Below, piece after piece: positions 1 through 8,449 of a stretch of DNA of 64,000 nucleotides (position 1 is its first letter; each line of letters opens with the position of its first letter). The position numbers were made by a program, and so were the translations under genes. The DNA comes from Nakamurella endophytica (lineage in GTDB: Bacteria; Actinomycetota; Actinomycetes; Mycobacteriales; Nakamurellaceae): contig NZ_BMNA01000011.1 in assembly GCF_014646215.1 (NCBI RefSeq), forward strand, positions 43,492-107,491. The letters run 5' to 3'. The notes below the pieces were generated by a model. The model ran no database searches. It was not told where the DNA came from and saw only the letters and a list, made by a program, of their open reading frames with translations.

Positions 1-1039
1 CGTCCATGCCGATCTCGAGGTCGACGATCCAGCGGCGCAGCCGGTTGGGCGGGACACCGGAGGGCAGCGAGCGGCGGTCGCCCAGCTGCCCGTCGAACAG
101 CAGGGCGGTCTCCGAGAGCTGCACCAGCGCCCGGCGGACCGCGCGGGGGGCGCCACGGTCGCCCGGGTCGGCCAGGACGTCGAGGGCGGCGGCGATGCCC
201 GACCGGGCCCGCGCCCGGAGCGCGGCGACGATCCGGCGGAGCCGGTTGTGCGGGTCCTCGTGCAGCACGGTGAGCAGCAGCAGCAGCACCCACAGCCCGC
301 TGGCCACGACGGCCAGCAGGAGGAACGGCAGCTGCCGGGTCGGCGGGTGCAGGAACAACGAGAAGAAGAACCCCTGCCAGAACAGGAAACCCAGGGTGAA
401 CCAGCGCGGTCCCCAGCGCCGGACGTAGACGGCGCCGAACGAGACCACCACGAACGCCGCGGATCCCAGGAGCGGGCGCTCCGCGGACAGCACGCCGACG
501 GTCACGCCGCCGGCGGCCAGCACCGGGGAGGCCAGGCCGGTCCGCAGCACCACCGTCCGGTGCTGCTCGCGGATGCCGGTGGACATCAACATCGCCACCA
601 CGGCCCCGAGCAGCAGGAACGAGAGCACCGGCTGGCCGATCGCCGCGGCCAGCGCCCACTCCACCAGCAGCGTCGTGCCGACGGCCACGAACGCCCGGAC
701 GCCCTGCCGGAGCCGGGTGAAGCCGGGATCGGACGCGACGAACCGGTCCCGCAGGTCCCGCACCGAGTCCCGGAGCCGGTCGGTGGCGCTCGGCCGCGAC
801 GCCACGTGTCGGGCGCCGGGACGCCGCGGGTCGGCGCCGGCAGGGCCGCCCTCTCCCGACCGCGGGACGACCTCGCCGGACCGGGGGTCGCGGGCGCCGG
901 ACGGCGTGCCGGGCAGCAGGGAGGGCTCCGGTGCGCCGTCCCCAGCCGTGGCCGTCGCCCGGGTGGCCGACGCCGGGACCGCGCCGCGCGCGTCGCCGGC
1001 CGCGGACGGACCCGCGGCGTGGGACGACACGTCGGCCAT
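1..1039 (-). CDS. FUSC-family-like integral membrane protein (3' end cut by window)
   Basis: The first 346 residues are visible; the stop lies beyond the window edge. The ATG at 1039 is the first in-frame start and is followed by about 85 residues of Ala/Pro/Gly/Arg-rich, probably disordered cytoplasmic sequence. A hydrophobic block follows at roughly residues 115-260 with about five to six membrane segments, including runs such as FLLLGAVVAMLM and FLLLAVVASGLWVLLLLL, and a Trp/Phe-rich stretch near 210-230. After that comes an Arg-rich soluble stretch (HEDPHNRLRRIVAALRARAR) that looks like the cytoplasmic helical domain of FUSC/YccS/aromatic-acid exporter proteins. The family likely exports small organic molecules; the substrate cannot be told. 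The membrane-protein call is firm, the FUSC call is by overall pattern only. Confidence 0.65.
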   Translation of the reverse strand, partial: MADVSSHAAGPSAAGDARGAVPASATRATATAGDGAPEPSLLPGTPSGARDPRSGEVVPRSGEGGPAGADPRRPGARHVASRPSATDRLRDSVRDLRDRFVASDPGFTRLRQGVRAFVAVGTTLLVEWALAAAIGQPVLSFLLLGAVVAMLMSTGIREQHRTVVLRTGLASPVLAAGGVTVGVLSAERPLLGSAAFVVVSFGAVYVRRWGPRWFTLGFLFWQGFFFSLFLHPPTRQLPFLLLAVVASGLWVLLLLLTVLHEDPHNRLRRIVAALRARARSGIAAALDVLADPGDRGAPRAVRRALVQLSETALLFDGQLGDRRSLPSGVPPNRLRRWIVDLEIGMD

Positions 1040-1290
1040 GAGGTGCAGTGTCGCAGCCCCGGGGCCGGGCGGGTCCCGACCGGCGCCGCTCGAAGCCCGG
1101 CGGAACGCACCCAGCGATGCGCGGCTGCGGCCGGGCGAGCCGCACCATCCAGCCTCCGTGGCGGGCCGCAGCGTCGCACACCAGGCGTCCGTGCGTCCGC
1201 GGAGCAGCTCGCCTGCCGCCTGTGTCCCGTGACACTCGGCGCCGTCGAGAGCTGAGCCTGCCCTGACCTACAAGATCACTAAAACCGTCG

Positions 1291-1318
1291 TTGACGTGCA
1301 GTAAGGCAGTACTACCTT
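1291..1318 (+). promoter_or_regulatory. Probable promoter of the DUF1540 gene
   Basis: TTGACG at 1291-1296 and TACCTT at 1313-1318 are separated by 16 bases, in a locally AT-richer patch of otherwise GC-rich DNA. Transcription from here would give a leader of roughly 140 nt before the ATG at 1468. Confidence 0.45.
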
Positions 1319-1390
1319 GCTGGCGGCCGACCGTCGGGCGCTCTACCGTGGGCCCGACACGGCTCGATGCCACGGCACCGGGGCCGGTTC

Positions 1391-1438
1391 CGCACCGGAA
1401 CCTGCACCGGAATCCGCACCGGATCCGTACCGCCAGTG
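1391..1438 (+). repeat. 12-bp imperfect tandem repeat in a 5' leader
   Basis: Units of the form CGCACCGGAAYC recur about 3.5 times between the probable promoter and the DUF1540 start codon. The last unit is degenerate. The unit is too short and lacks spacers for CRISPR. Role unknown. Confidence 0.5.
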
Positions 1439-1467
1439 CCCCTCGCCCACGGACAACGGAGGACGTC

Positions 1468-1764
1468 ATGACCGCCGCTCTCGAGATGCCGCCGATCACC
1501 GAGTGCACGGTGGCCGGCTGCTCGTACAACGACCACTCGTCGTGCCACGCCAAGGCCATCACCGTGCGCGCCGGCAGCTCCGCGGAGTGCGCCACGTTCA
1601 TCCCGCTGGGCGCCAAGGGCGGCCTGCCCAAGGTGCGCGGGCAGGTCGGCGCCTGCCAGCGCGGCGACTGTGTGCACAACGAGTCGCTGGAGTGCACCGC
1701 CCCGTCGATCAGGGTGGGCGCGGGCGCGGACCCCGCGGACTGCCTGACCTACAGCAGCCGCTGA
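1468..1764 (+). CDS. Tandem DUF1540 cysteine-knuckle protein
   Basis: A 98-residue protein built of two copies of a Cys-rich module, with Cys13/18/26/41 and Cys63/68/76/92. Spacing is C-x4-C-x7-C-x14/15-C, with the DUF1540 hallmarks of a Tyr or His-Asn after the second Cys (CSYN, CVHN) and C-x-A-x2-I-x-V. Four cysteines per module suggest one bound metal ion (Zn or Fe) each; this is inference, as no biochemical role is established for the family. The ATG at 1468 follows GGAGGA at a proper distance. The gene stands alone behind its own promoter. In actinobacteria such proteins usually occur as small, abundant cytosolic proteins of unknown function. Confidence 0.85.
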   Translation: MTAALEMPPITECTVAGCSYNDHSSCHAKAITVRAGSSAECATFIPLGAKGGLPKVRGQVGACQRGDCVHNESLECTAPSIRVGAGADPADCLTYSSR

Positions 1765-1771
1765 GGTCACC

Positions 1772-1831
1772 GGCCGCCGAGGCGCCAGCCGCCGAGCCGC
1801 CAGCCGCCGAGGCGCCAGCCGCCGAGCCGGT
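1772..1831 (+). repeat. 15-bp tandem repeat between genes
   Basis: GCCAGCCGCCGAGSC repeats about four times just after the DUF1540 stop codon and before the hydrolase gene. The alternating last bases (GAGGC/GAGCC) make a 30-bp higher-order unit. Low-complexity spacer; no function seen. Confidence 0.6.
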
Positions 1832-1925
1832 GGCCTCCGGGTGGTCCTGGCTCGTGAGGCGGGCGAGCGTCGGGCCGCGGCCCTACCATCGGCCGGTCCA
1901 CACCCGCTCGCTCAGGGAGCTGCCC

Positions 1926-2501
1926 GTGGCCGAGGTCGCACTGTTCCACCACGCCCAGGGCCTGACGCCGGGTGTCACGGAATTCGCCGACCGGCTGCGC
2001 GGCGCCGGGCACCGCGTGCACACCCCGGACCTGTTCGAGGGCCGGACCTTCGACAGCCTCGAGGCGGGGATGGCCTACGTGGAGTCGGTGGGCTTCGGCG
2101 ACATGATCGGGCGCGGTGCCGGTGCGGTCGAATCACTGCCCGCGGGCCTTGCCGTCATCGGTTTCTCGCTCGGTGTGCTGCCGGCGCAGTACCTGGCCCA
2201 GACCCGGCCGGGCGTGCGAGCCGCGGTGCTCTGCTACTCCTGCGTCCCGGTGACCGAGTTCGGCGCGGCCTGGCCGGCCGGGGTGCCGGTGCAGGTCCAC
2301 GGGATGGACGCCGACCCGGTCTTCGTCGGGGAGGGTGACCTCGAGGCGGCCCGGGACCTCGTTGCCGGGGCCGACGACGGCGAGCTGTTCCTGTATCCCG
2401 GCGACCAGCACTACTTCGCCGACAGCTCCCTGCCGTCCTACGACGCCGCGGCGACCGACCTGCTGCTCGACCGGGTGCTGGGACTGCTGGCGCGGGTCTG
2501 A
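1926..2501 (+). CDS. Dienelactone-hydrolase-like alpha/beta hydrolase
   Basis: A 191-residue single-domain alpha/beta hydrolase. The nucleophile elbow is GFSLG with Ser81, where classical dienelactone hydrolases carry Cys; acid candidates are Asp128/Asp130, and the catalytic His is His162 in GDQHYF. The N-terminus EVALFHHAQGLTPGV and the DLF motif near residue 35 match the DLH family. The GTG at 1926 is preferred because AGGGAG lies about 7 bases upstream; a longer frame reaches back into the tandem repeat but has no family similarity. It is probably a cytosolic esterase or lactonase. Serine in place of cysteine makes a true chlorocatechol-pathway dienelactone hydrolase unlikely. Confidence 0.85.
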   Translation: MAEVALFHHAQGLTPGVTEFADRLRGAGHRVHTPDLFEGRTFDSLEAGMAYVESVGFGDMIGRGAGAVESLPAGLAVIGFSLGVLPAQYLAQTRPGVRAAVLCYSCVPVTEFGAAWPAGVPVQVHGMDADPVFVGEGDLEAARDLVAGADDGELFLYPGDQHYFADSSLPSYDAAATDLLLDRVLGLLARV

Positions 2502-2550
2502 CCGCAGGTCGGGCGCGCGGCCGGGGCCGGGACACCGCCGCCGACCGGGG

Positions 2551-3303
2551 TCATCCGCCGCCGGGCCCGTCCACGGCGAGCGGCAGCGTCGCCGGCGCGC
2601 CGAGCAGGTACGCCAGCAGCGCGGCGGCGATCGCTTCGGCGCAGAGCAGCCCCACCAGCACGACGATCTGGAACCGCGCTGCGTCCACCGCTCCGACACC
2701 GCCCAGCAACGCCCCGACGAACGCACCGGGCAGGGTCACCAGCCCGACGGTCCTGGTCTGGTCGAGCGCGGGTACCAGGGCCTCGTAGACGGCGCTTCGG
2801 GCGATCGGCCGGCAGGCCTGGCGGGGGGTGGCGCCCAGCGCGAGCGCGGCCTCGACCTCGTCGCGCCGGCGGACGAGGCCGTCCCGGAGACGGCGCCCGG
2901 CCAGCGTGCTGGCGGTCATCGTCCCGCCGACGACGATGCCCGACACCGCGACGAGGGTGCGGACGTCGCGGGACAGCACCGGGAGGCCGACGATGATCCC
3001 GATGGCCACCACCGCGCCGGCCGCGCAGGACAGCCCGACGGGCCGCAGCAGGGCGCGGCCGCCCAGCCGGCCGGCGGCCGTCCACACCGCCACCGAGAAC
3101 ATGACGGCGAGCACGGCGACCACGGCGGGCGGCGCGGTGAAGACGACCCGCAGCACGATGGCAACCAGCGCCAGTTGGCCGACGGCGCGCAGCACCGCCA
3201 CCACCGCCGCCGCGCGGTGGCCGATGCCGCCCACGGACAGCACCGTGAGGGTGATCGCCAGCAGCACCACGACGCCGACCGCCAGCCGGACCCACTCGCC
3301 CAC
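2551..3303 (-). CDS. fetB: FetB/UPF0014-type ABC transporter permease
   Basis: A 250-residue, almost wholly hydrophobic protein with about seven membrane segments. It carries the UPF0014/FetB signature: a GGTMTASTLAGRRL stretch near the middle, then a soluble loop with EAALALGATPRQA and a C-terminal block (LVTLPGAFVGALLGG). E. coli FetB partners the ATPase FetA in iron export under oxidative stress. No FetA-like ATPase adjoins it, so the partner would be encoded elsewhere. The start is the GTG at 3303, placed six bases after GGGAGG; an ATG further upstream has no such site. It is convergent with the hydrolase gene. Confidence 0.8.
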   Translation of the reverse strand: MGEWVRLAVGVVVLLAITLTVLSVGGIGHRAAAVVAVLRAVGQLALVAIVLRVVFTAPPAVVAVLAVMFSVAVWTAAGRLGGRALLRPVGLSCAAGAVVAIGIIVGLPVLSRDVRTLVAVSGIVVGGTMTASTLAGRRLRDGLVRRRDEVEAALALGATPRQACRPIARSAVYEALVPALDQTRTVGLVTLPGAFVGALLGGVGAVDAARFQIVVLVGLLCAEAIAAALLAYLLGAPATLPLAVDGPGGG

Positions 3304-3410
3304 GACCGCCCTCCCCCGCTGCCGGCGGGCACCCAACGCCCGTCGGGGGTGACCCTGCCAGCCGACGGGTGGGCGAGGCGTCAGCGGGTCCGGCCGGCAC
3401 CGCCCGATCC

Positions 3411-3438
3411 GGCGGCCGGCTCACGCGAGCCGGCCGCC
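3411..3438 (-). terminator. GC-rich hairpin after the MerR-type gene
   Basis: A perfect 12-bp stem (GGCGGCCGGCTC with its complement) and a 4-base loop, in the 209-bp gap downstream of the MerR-like gene and upstream of the permease. No T-run follows, as is common in actinobacteria. Confidence 0.5.
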
Positions 3439-3512
3439 GCGCGGCAGCCGTGCCGGTCGACAGCCGGGCGAGCCGCCGACGGCCCGCCGGCCGGGATGTC
3501 CAGGACCCGGCG

Positions 3513-3815
3513 TCACCGGGCCGAGCCGGGAGTCCGCCGGCCGACCTGCCGGCGGAGCTCGGCGTTCTCGTCCTGCAGGTCGAGCACCATGGCGACGCCG
3601 GCCAGGTTGAGCCCCGCGGACAGCAGGTCGCCGATCCGGCGCAGCCGGTCCAGGTCCGCGGCACTGTAGCGACGGGTGCCGCCGGCGGTGCGCCCCGGAT
3701 CCACCAGGCCGCGCGCCTCGTACAGGCGCAGGTTCTGCACGCCCATCCCGACCAGCTCCGCGGCGACCGAGATCCCGTACACACCGAGGTCTCTCGAGGG
3801 GTCACCGATCGCCAC
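3513..3815 (-). CDS. MerR-family (HspR-like) transcriptional regulator
   Basis: A 100-residue protein with an N-terminal winged helix-turn-helix of MerR type: VYGISVAAELVGMGVQNLRL, then YEARGLVDPGRTAGGTRRYS, residues about 12-51. A short coiled-coil tail follows (DLQDENAELRRQV, residues 79-91). HspR repressors have the same size, the same RYS wing and the LxxAGLNL segment. The gene is divergent from hsp20, the expected place for a heat-shock repressor acting at the shared promoter region. It lacks the metal-binding cysteines of metal-sensing MerR proteins. The start is the only sensible one, a GTG behind GGGAGGGG. HspR identity is inferred from length and context. Confidence 0.8.
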   Translation of the reverse strand: MAIGDPSRDLGVYGISVAAELVGMGVQNLRLYEARGLVDPGRTAGGTRRYSAADLDRLRRIGDLLSAGLNLAGVAMVLDLQDENAELRRQVGRRTPGSAR

Positions 3816-3854
3816 GCCCGCCCACCCCTCCCGGCAGAAATCTCTTCCGACCAC

Positions 3855-3883
3855 TTGCAGCAGCCTGCTGCCGAGGCTATAAC
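3855..3883 (+). promoter_or_regulatory. hsp20 promoter overlapping an inverted repeat
   Basis: TTGCAG (3855-3860) and TATAAC (3878-3883) are exactly 17 bases apart. The inverted repeat GCAGCA-GCC-TGCTGC (3857-3871) begins inside the -35 box and fills the spacer, so a dimer bound there would cover the promoter. This makes it a candidate operator for the divergent MerR/HspR-like protein. The classical HAIR sequence of Streptomyces is not present as such. Confidence 0.6.
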
Positions 3884-3961
3884 AGAACCTGTAGCGGCCA
3901 ATAGAGATCCGCTCCTTGGTCGCTCGGACAGCATCAGTGCTTGAGACGACGGAGGTGGACC

Positions 3962-4447
3962 ATGCTGATGCGCACCGACCCGTTCCGTGAGCTCGACCGG
4001 CTGACCCAGCAGGTGTTCGGGACCAACGGCACCTCGGCGCGGCCGTCAGTGATGCCCATGGACGCATGGCGGGACGGCGAGCAGTTCGTCGTGGCGTTCG
4101 ATCTTCCCGGGGTGGACGCCGACTCGATCGACCTGGACGTCGAGCGCAACGTGGTGACGGTGACGGCCCGGCGGCCGACGCTCGACCAGCAGACCGAGAT
4201 GATCGCGGCGGAGCGCCCGAGAGGCGTCTTCAGCCGGCAGCTCATCCTCGGCGACAACCTGGACACCGAGCGGATCACCGCCCAGTACGACGCCGGCGTG
4301 CTCACCCTGCGGATCCCGGTGGCCGAACAGGCCAAGCCACGGAAGATCTCGGTGTCCAGCGGCGCCGGCGGCGCCAAGCAGGTGCTGGGCAAGGACCAGG
4401 ACCGGACGGTGGACGCCGACCGGGAGCGCCAGGCGGTCAACGCCTGA
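3962..4447 (+). CDS. Small heat shock protein (Hsp20/alpha-crystallin)
   Basis: A 161-residue ATP-independent holdase chaperone. The alpha-crystallin domain spans about residues 30-130, from [20 protein letters not shown] to the diagnostic [11 protein letters not shown] with its I-x-V oligomerisation motif. The tail is unusually long and polar (residues 131-161, Gln/Asp/Arg-rich) and may modulate oligomer size. The ATG at 3962 follows GGAGG by six bases and lies behind a good sigma-70-type promoter. It is divergent from the MerR-like regulator, and a strong hairpin follows the stop codon, so it is a monocistronic heat-shock unit. It resembles the Hsp18 type of actinobacteria and acts in the cytoplasm. 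Confidence 0.93.
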   Translation: MLMRTDPFRELDRLTQQVFGTNGTSARPSVMPMDAWRDGEQFVVAFDLPGVDADSIDLDVERNVVTVTARRPTLDQQTEMIAAERPRGVFSRQLILGDNLDTERITAQYDAGVLTLRIPVAEQAKPRKISVSSGAGGAKQVLGKDQDRTVDADRERQAVNA

Positions 4448-4483
4448 CGACGGCGGCCCGCCCGGATGGGCCGCTCGGCGAGG

Positions 4484-4515
4484 GGTGCGGGCGCCGCGGT
4501 TGCGGCGCCCGCACC
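4484..4515 (+). terminator. Terminator hairpin after hsp20
   Basis: A perfect 14-bp stem (GGTGCGGGCGCCGC and its complement) with loop GGTT, 37 bases after the hsp20 stop codon. No T-run. Confidence 0.65.
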
Positions 4516-4601
4516 GCGCTGTCGGAGCGCTGCTGGTGGCCAGTGCTCCCCCTGGCCGTGTCCGGCGTGACACGGCGGCCGAAGGCGGGTAGACCGGCTC
4601 C

Positions 4602-4781
4602 ATGAGCATCCGCATCGAGATCGTCGACGGCCCGGCCGGCACGCAACAGGTCGACATGGACCAGCAGTCCTGGGAGCTGACCGACCTGGGTTCCGACTTC
4701 GACCTCGGTGGCGACACCTACATCAAGGTCAACGACGACCCGCCGCAGGCTCGATTGGTGCCGGTCGCCACCGACGCCTGA
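4602..4781 (+). CDS. Small 59-aa hypothetical protein
   Basis: Begins MSIRIEIVDG and ends PVATDA. It is acidic, has no cysteine, membrane segment or signal peptide, and reads as a compact beta-strand-rich domain (alternating IRIEIV, YIKV, RLVPV). The segment QQSWELTDLGSDFDLGGDTY is well mixed in composition, unlike the GC-driven shadow frames, and third codon positions are G/C throughout, so the frame looks genuinely coded. There is no strong Shine-Dalgarno sequence. It lies between the hsp20 terminator and the VOC gene on the same strand. I do not recognise the family. Confidence 0.6.
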   Translation: MSIRIEIVDGPAGTQQVDMDQQSWELTDLGSDFDLGGDTYIKVNDDPPQARLVPVATDA

Positions 4782-4888
4782 GCCGGCCGGCTCGCAACCC
4801 CGGCACCGGCGGTTTCCTCGGTAGATCCGCACGAGCACCTCCGTCCGATCCGGTGGCGAGCACCGGCCCAACCGGGAGGATGAGGGGC

Positions 4889-5329
4889 ATGGCGCACATC
4901 CAGCGGTTCGATCATGTCGGGGTCACCGTCGCGGACCTCGAAGCAGCCACGGCGTTCTTCGTCGCGCTCGGTCTCGAGGTGGAGGGACGCACCCCGGTCG
5001 AGGGTGAGTTCATCGACACGGTGACCGGCATCCCCGGCGCCAGCACCGAGATCGTGATGCTGCGAACGCCCGACGGCGACACCAGTCTGGAGCTGTCGAG
5101 GTTCGTCCGGCCCGACGCCGTGCCCGGATCCCCGGACGCGATGGCCAACGTGCTGGGCCTACGCAGCCTGGCCTTCCAGGTCGACGACCTCGACGCCACC
5201 GTTGCCCAGGTCGCGGCCGACGGCCACCCGCTCGTCGGCGGCATCGGTGAGTACGAGAACGTCTGGCGGATGGCCTACGTGCGCGGGCCCGAGGGGATCA
5301 TCGTGGCGCTCGCGGAGCGCATCGGCTGA
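4889..5329 (+). CDS. VOC/glyoxalase-fold protein
   Basis: A 146-residue single VOC module pair, with beta-alpha-beta-beta-beta repeats at about 6-75 and 84-143. It opens FDHVGVTVADLEAATAFFVALG, the usual start of glyoxalase/bleomycin-resistance/dioxygenase superfamily members. Candidate metal ligands are His9, the glutamate near 80 (SLELSRF) and the C-terminal Glu in GPEGIIVALAE. The substrate is unknown; the MLRTPDGDTSLEL strand is common in lactoylglutathione-lyase-like proteins of actinobacteria. The ATG at 4889 is favoured because GGGAGGA lies eight bases upstream, whereas the ATG at 4880 overlaps that site. Stands alone. Confidence 0.85.
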   Translation: MAHIQRFDHVGVTVADLEAATAFFVALGLEVEGRTPVEGEFIDTVTGIPGASTEIVMLRTPDGDTSLELSRFVRPDAVPGSPDAMANVLGLRSLAFQVDDLDATVAQVAADGHPLVGGIGEYENVWRMAYVRGPEGIIVALAERIG

Positions 5330-5410
5330 AGTCCGGACGCACCGGACCTGCCGACGCGTGCCGTGACCGTGGAGCCTGCGGGGGCGCTGTCACGCCGCCC
5401 CGTCGTTCTG

Positions 5411-5484
<74 letters not shown>

Positions 5485-5565
5485 GTCACCAACCCGGCGG
5501 ACCGGGCCCGGACAGCCTACCTCAGGCGGGCCGGGTCCCGTCCAGCCGCGGGACCGCGGGGTGGG

Positions 5566-7023
5566 TCAGCGGCGCCGGCCACCGGCGGGGCCGCGCTTCT
5601 CCCGGACCCGGACGTTCACGCGCACCGGCGACCCGGAGAAGCCGAAGTCCTCGCGCAGCCGGCGCTCGACGAACCGCCGGTAGCCAGCCTCGAGGAAGCC
5701 GGTGGTGAACAGCACGAAGGTGGGCGGCCGGTGGCCGGCCTGGGTGGCGAACAGCACCCGCGGCTGGCGACCGCCGCGCACCGGCGGTGGGGTCGCCGCG
5801 ATCAGCTCGCCGATCCAGGCGTTCAACCGGCCGGTCGGGATCCGCTTGTCCCACGACTCCAGCGCCGTGCGCAGCGCCGGCGCCAGCCGGTGCACCCCGC
5901 GGCCGGTCTGCGCGGAGATGTTGATCCGCTCCGCCCACGGCACCCGCACCAGGTCCCGCGCCAGCTCGCGCTCGATCTCGTACCGGCGGTCGGCATCGAC
6001 CAGGTCCGCCTTGTTCATGGCGATGACCAGCGCCCGCCCGGAGTCGATGACCATGGTGATGACCCGCTGGTCCTGCTCGGTCAGCGGCTGTGACGAGTCG
6101 ATCAGCACGATGGCGACCTCGGCCGCCTCCAGCGCCGACTGCGTGCGCAGCGACGCGTAGAACTCCATGCCCTTGGCGTGCGCCACCCGCCGCCGCAGGC
6201 CCGCCGTGTCCACGAAGCGCCACACCTGGCCGTCCAGCTCGACCAGGGAGTCGACCGGGTCGACCGTCGTCCCGGCCACCGCGTCCACCACCGACCGGCT
6301 CTCCCCGGTCAGCTTGTTCAGCAGCGACGACTTCCCCACGTTGGGCCTGCCCAGCAGCGCCACCCGCCGCGGACCCGTGGTGGCCCCGACGAACTCGGAC
6401 GGCGCCTCCGGCAGGGCGTCGAGCATGGCGTCCAGCAGGTCGCCGGAGCCGCGGCCGTGCAGGGCGGACACCAGGTGCGGCTCCCCCAACCCCAGCCGCC
6501 AGAGCTCCGCCGCGTCGGCCTGGGTGCGCTCGTCGTCGACCTTGTTGGCCGCCAGCACCACCGGCCGCTTCGACCGGCGCAGGACCTTGGCGATGGCCTC
6601 GTCCGCGTCGGTCGCGCCCACCGACGCGTCCACCACGACGACGACCGCGTCGGTGGTCTGCATGGCCCGCTCGGCCTGCCGCGCCACCTCGACCTGCAGC
6701 CCCTCCGGGTCCGGCTCCCAGCCGCCGGTGTCCACGACGGTGAACCGCCGGCCGCGCCACAGCGCGTCGTAGGACACCCGGTCCCGGGTCACCCCGGGGA
6801 CGTCCTGGACCACGGCCTCGCGGCGGCCGATGACCCGGTTCACCAGCGTCGACTTGCCGACGTTGGGCCGGCCGACGATGGCGATGGTGGGGACCGGCAG
6901 GTGCTCGCCCTCGTCGACCCCCTCCGCGTCGGCGTCCTCCCAGCCGGACCACTCGCTCTCGTCGGTCCAGGTGCCGTCGCTCTCGCCGGCCGCGGCGGTG
7001 TCGGGGTAGGTGTCCTCGCTCAT
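5566..7023 (-). CDS. der: Ribosome assembly GTPase Der (EngA)
   Basis: A 485-residue double-GTPase that matures the 50S subunit. The first G domain has GRPNVGKST at 51-59, DTGGWE near 98 and NKVD at 160-163. The second has GRPNVGKSS at 225-233, DTAG at 272 and NKAD at 337-340. The C-terminal KH-like domain (about 385-485) ends in a basic RGPAGGRRR tail. An acidic 45-residue N-terminal extension precedes the first domain, as in other actinobacterial Der proteins. The ATG overlaps the plsC stop in ATGA. The cmk-plsC-der order is the end of the parA-scpAB-rluB-cmk operon; M. tuberculosis keeps cmk-engA without plsC. Confidence 0.97.
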   Translation of the reverse strand: MSEDTYPDTAAAGESDGTWTDESEWSGWEDADAEGVDEGEHLPVPTIAIVGRPNVGKSTLVNRVIGRREAVVQDVPGVTRDRVSYDALWRGRRFTVVDTGGWEPDPEGLQVEVARQAERAMQTTDAVVVVVDASVGATDADEAIAKVLRRSKRPVVLAANKVDDERTQADAAELWRLGLGEPHLVSALHGRGSGDLLDAMLDALPEAPSEFVGATTGPRRVALLGRPNVGKSSLLNKLTGESRSVVDAVAGTTVDPVDSLVELDGQVWRFVDTAGLRRRVAHAKGMEFYASLRTQSALEAAEVAIVLIDSSQPLTEQDQRVITMVIDSGRALVIAMNKADLVDADRRYEIERELARDLVRVPWAERINISAQTGRGVHRLAPALRTALESWDKRIPTGRLNAWIGELIAATPPPVRGGRQPRVLFATQAGHRPPTFVLFTTGFLEAGYRRFVERRLREDFGFSGSPVRVNVRVREKRGPAGGRRR

Positions 7024-7739
7024 GCCACGATCCTCCCCTGCTCGAAGGACCCGGCGGCGGTGCGGCTGTCCAGCTCGACCACCAGCGCGGCCAGGTGCTC
7101 GCGGACGAGGTCCGTCGCGGCCTGCACCGCCGCCCGCCCCGCGCCGACCGGCACCGCCACCGGCGTGCCGACCAGCACCCGGACCACGGGCCGCAGGCGG
7201 CGGCCGCGGCCGGCGGGGCGGGCCGTGCCGCGCACCGCGACGGGCACCACCTGGGCGCCGGCCCGGGCGGCCAGCCAGCCGGCACCGGAGAAGACGGAGG
7301 CGACGTTGCCGTCGCCACGGGTGCCCTCGGGGAACAGCCCGATGGCGCCGCCGGCCTTGAGCTGCGCCAGCGCCGCCATCAGGACGTCGCGGCTGGGCGC
7401 GTCCCGGTCGATCGAGTACTGGCCGACGTTGCGCAGCAGCCAGCCCAGCGGGCCGGTGACCGCCTCCGCCTTGATCAGGAACGACACCCGGCGCGGCAGC
7501 GCGCCGAACAGCACGGGCCCGTCGAAGAAGTTCATGTGGTTGGCGACGAACAGCACCGGGCCGGTCGCCGGCACCCGGTCCGTCCCGGCGATCCGCAGCC
7601 GGTACATCACCGCTGCGAGCACGATCCCGATCCGCCGGCCGCGGTCCATGCCCTTGCGGCCGGTGTGCGACGGCGTCGGGTCCGCCAGCGCCTCCAGCCG
7701 ACCGAACCGCCGCAACTGGTACGGCACCCGGGGTCTCAC
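7020..7739 (-). CDS. 1-acyl-sn-glycerol-3-phosphate acyltransferase (PlsC-like)
   Basis: A 239-residue lysophospholipid acyltransferase domain protein. The H-x4-D catalytic motif is NHMNFFD (His68, Asp73) and the glycerol-phosphate-binding motif is FPEGTR near residue 136. It would acylate lysophosphatidate or a related lipid at the inner membrane face; a short hydrophobic segment at 38-47 ([10 protein letters not shown]) could anchor it. It starts at a GTG overlapping the cmk stop (GTGA), and its own stop overlaps der (ATGA), so it is translationally coupled on both sides. Specificity within the PlsC superfamily cannot be set from sequence. Confidence 0.9.
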   Translation of the reverse strand: MRPRVPYQLRRFGRLEALADPTPSHTGRKGMDRGRRIGIVLAAVMYRLRIAGTDRVPATGPVLFVANHMNFFDGPVLFGALPRRVSFLIKAEAVTGPLGWLLRNVGQYSIDRDAPSRDVLMAALAQLKAGGAIGLFPEGTRGDGNVASVFSGAGWLAARAGAQVVPVAVRGTARPAGRGRRLRPVVRVLVGTPVAVPVGAGRAAVQAATDLVREHLAALVVELDSRTAAGSFEQGRIVA

Positions 7740-8449
7740 CGGATGCCCCGCTCCGCCGCCAGTTCCAGCACGCGGGTCACCGTCTCGTCGATCTGCAACC
7801 CCGACGAGTCCACCAGCACCGCGTCGGCGGCGGCCTGCAGCGGCGCGTGGACGCGGCTGCTGTCCATCCGGTCCCGCCGCGCGAGATCCAGCGCCACAGA
7901 ACCGACGTCGCCGGCGTCGGTGGTTCCGGCCGCGCGGTTCTGGCGGTGTCGGCGGCGCGCCCGCTCGCCCTCGTCGGCGGTCAGGTAGATCTTCAACGCC
8001 GCCTCGGGGACGATCACCGTGCCGATGTCCCGACCCTCGACGACCATCCGGCCCGACCGCGCCAGCCGGCGTTGCCGGTCCAGCAACCAGGACCGCACGG
8101 CGGGGTTGGCGGACACCGGCGTCACCGCGAAAGTGACCGCCTGGCTCCTGATCTCCTGCGTGACGTCCACGCCGGCACTGACCTGGCGCTGGTCCTCGGG
8201 GTCCGTCGGCGAGTCGAAGTCCAGGCGGGGCAAGAGGTCTGCCACCGCCGGCTGGTCCGCCGGATCCAGGCCGGCGCGCAGCACCTCGAGCGCGACGATC
8301 CGGTACATGGCCCCGGTGTCCAGGTAGCCGGCGTGCAGCGCCGCGGCCACGCGCCGCGACACCGTCGATTTGCCGGTCCCGCTGGGCCCGTCGATCGCGA
8401 TCACGAAAGCACCGGCGACGCTTCCGGTTGCGCTCGCTGCGGCCGTCAC
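7736..8449 (-). CDS. cmk: Cytidylate kinase
   Basis: A 237-residue (d)CMP kinase phosphorylating CMP/dCMP with ATP. The P-loop GPSGTGKST is at 21-29; next come [10 protein letters not shown] (45-54, monophosphate binding) and [13 protein letters not shown] (substrate loop), then a LID region rich in Arg ([12 protein letters not shown]). The start is the GTG at 8449, which overlaps the rluB stop as GTGA; longer frames upstream are only a shadow of rluB. The rluB-cmk-der association is widespread in bacteria and links nucleotide supply to ribosome maturation genes. Confidence 0.96.
   Translation of the reverse strand: MTAAASATGSVAGAFVIAIDGPSGTGKSTVSRRVAAALHAGYLDTGAMYRIVALEVLRAGLDPADQPAVADLLPRLDFDSPTDPEDQRQVSAGVDVTQEIRSQAVTFAVTPVSANPAVRSWLLDRQRRLARSGRMVVEGRDIGTVIVPEAALKIYLTADEGERARRRHRQNRAAGTTDAGDVGSVALDLARRDRMDSSRVHAPLQAAADAVLVDSSGLQIDETVTRVLELAAERGIR

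Larger units (their letters stand above)
1040..1467. other. Intergenic region between divergent genes
   Basis: This 428-base stretch separates the divergent FUSC-like and DUF1540 genes. Reading frames here are GC-driven and show no family resemblance. The right part holds a sigma-70-like promoter (1291-1318) and a leader with 12-bp imperfect repeats (1391-1438). Nothing else recognised. Confidence 0.6.

Noticed and set aside
1..1255. Plus-strand frames over the first 1.25 kb
   Set aside because: They are Arg/Pro/Gly-rich complements of the minus-strand membrane protein gene.
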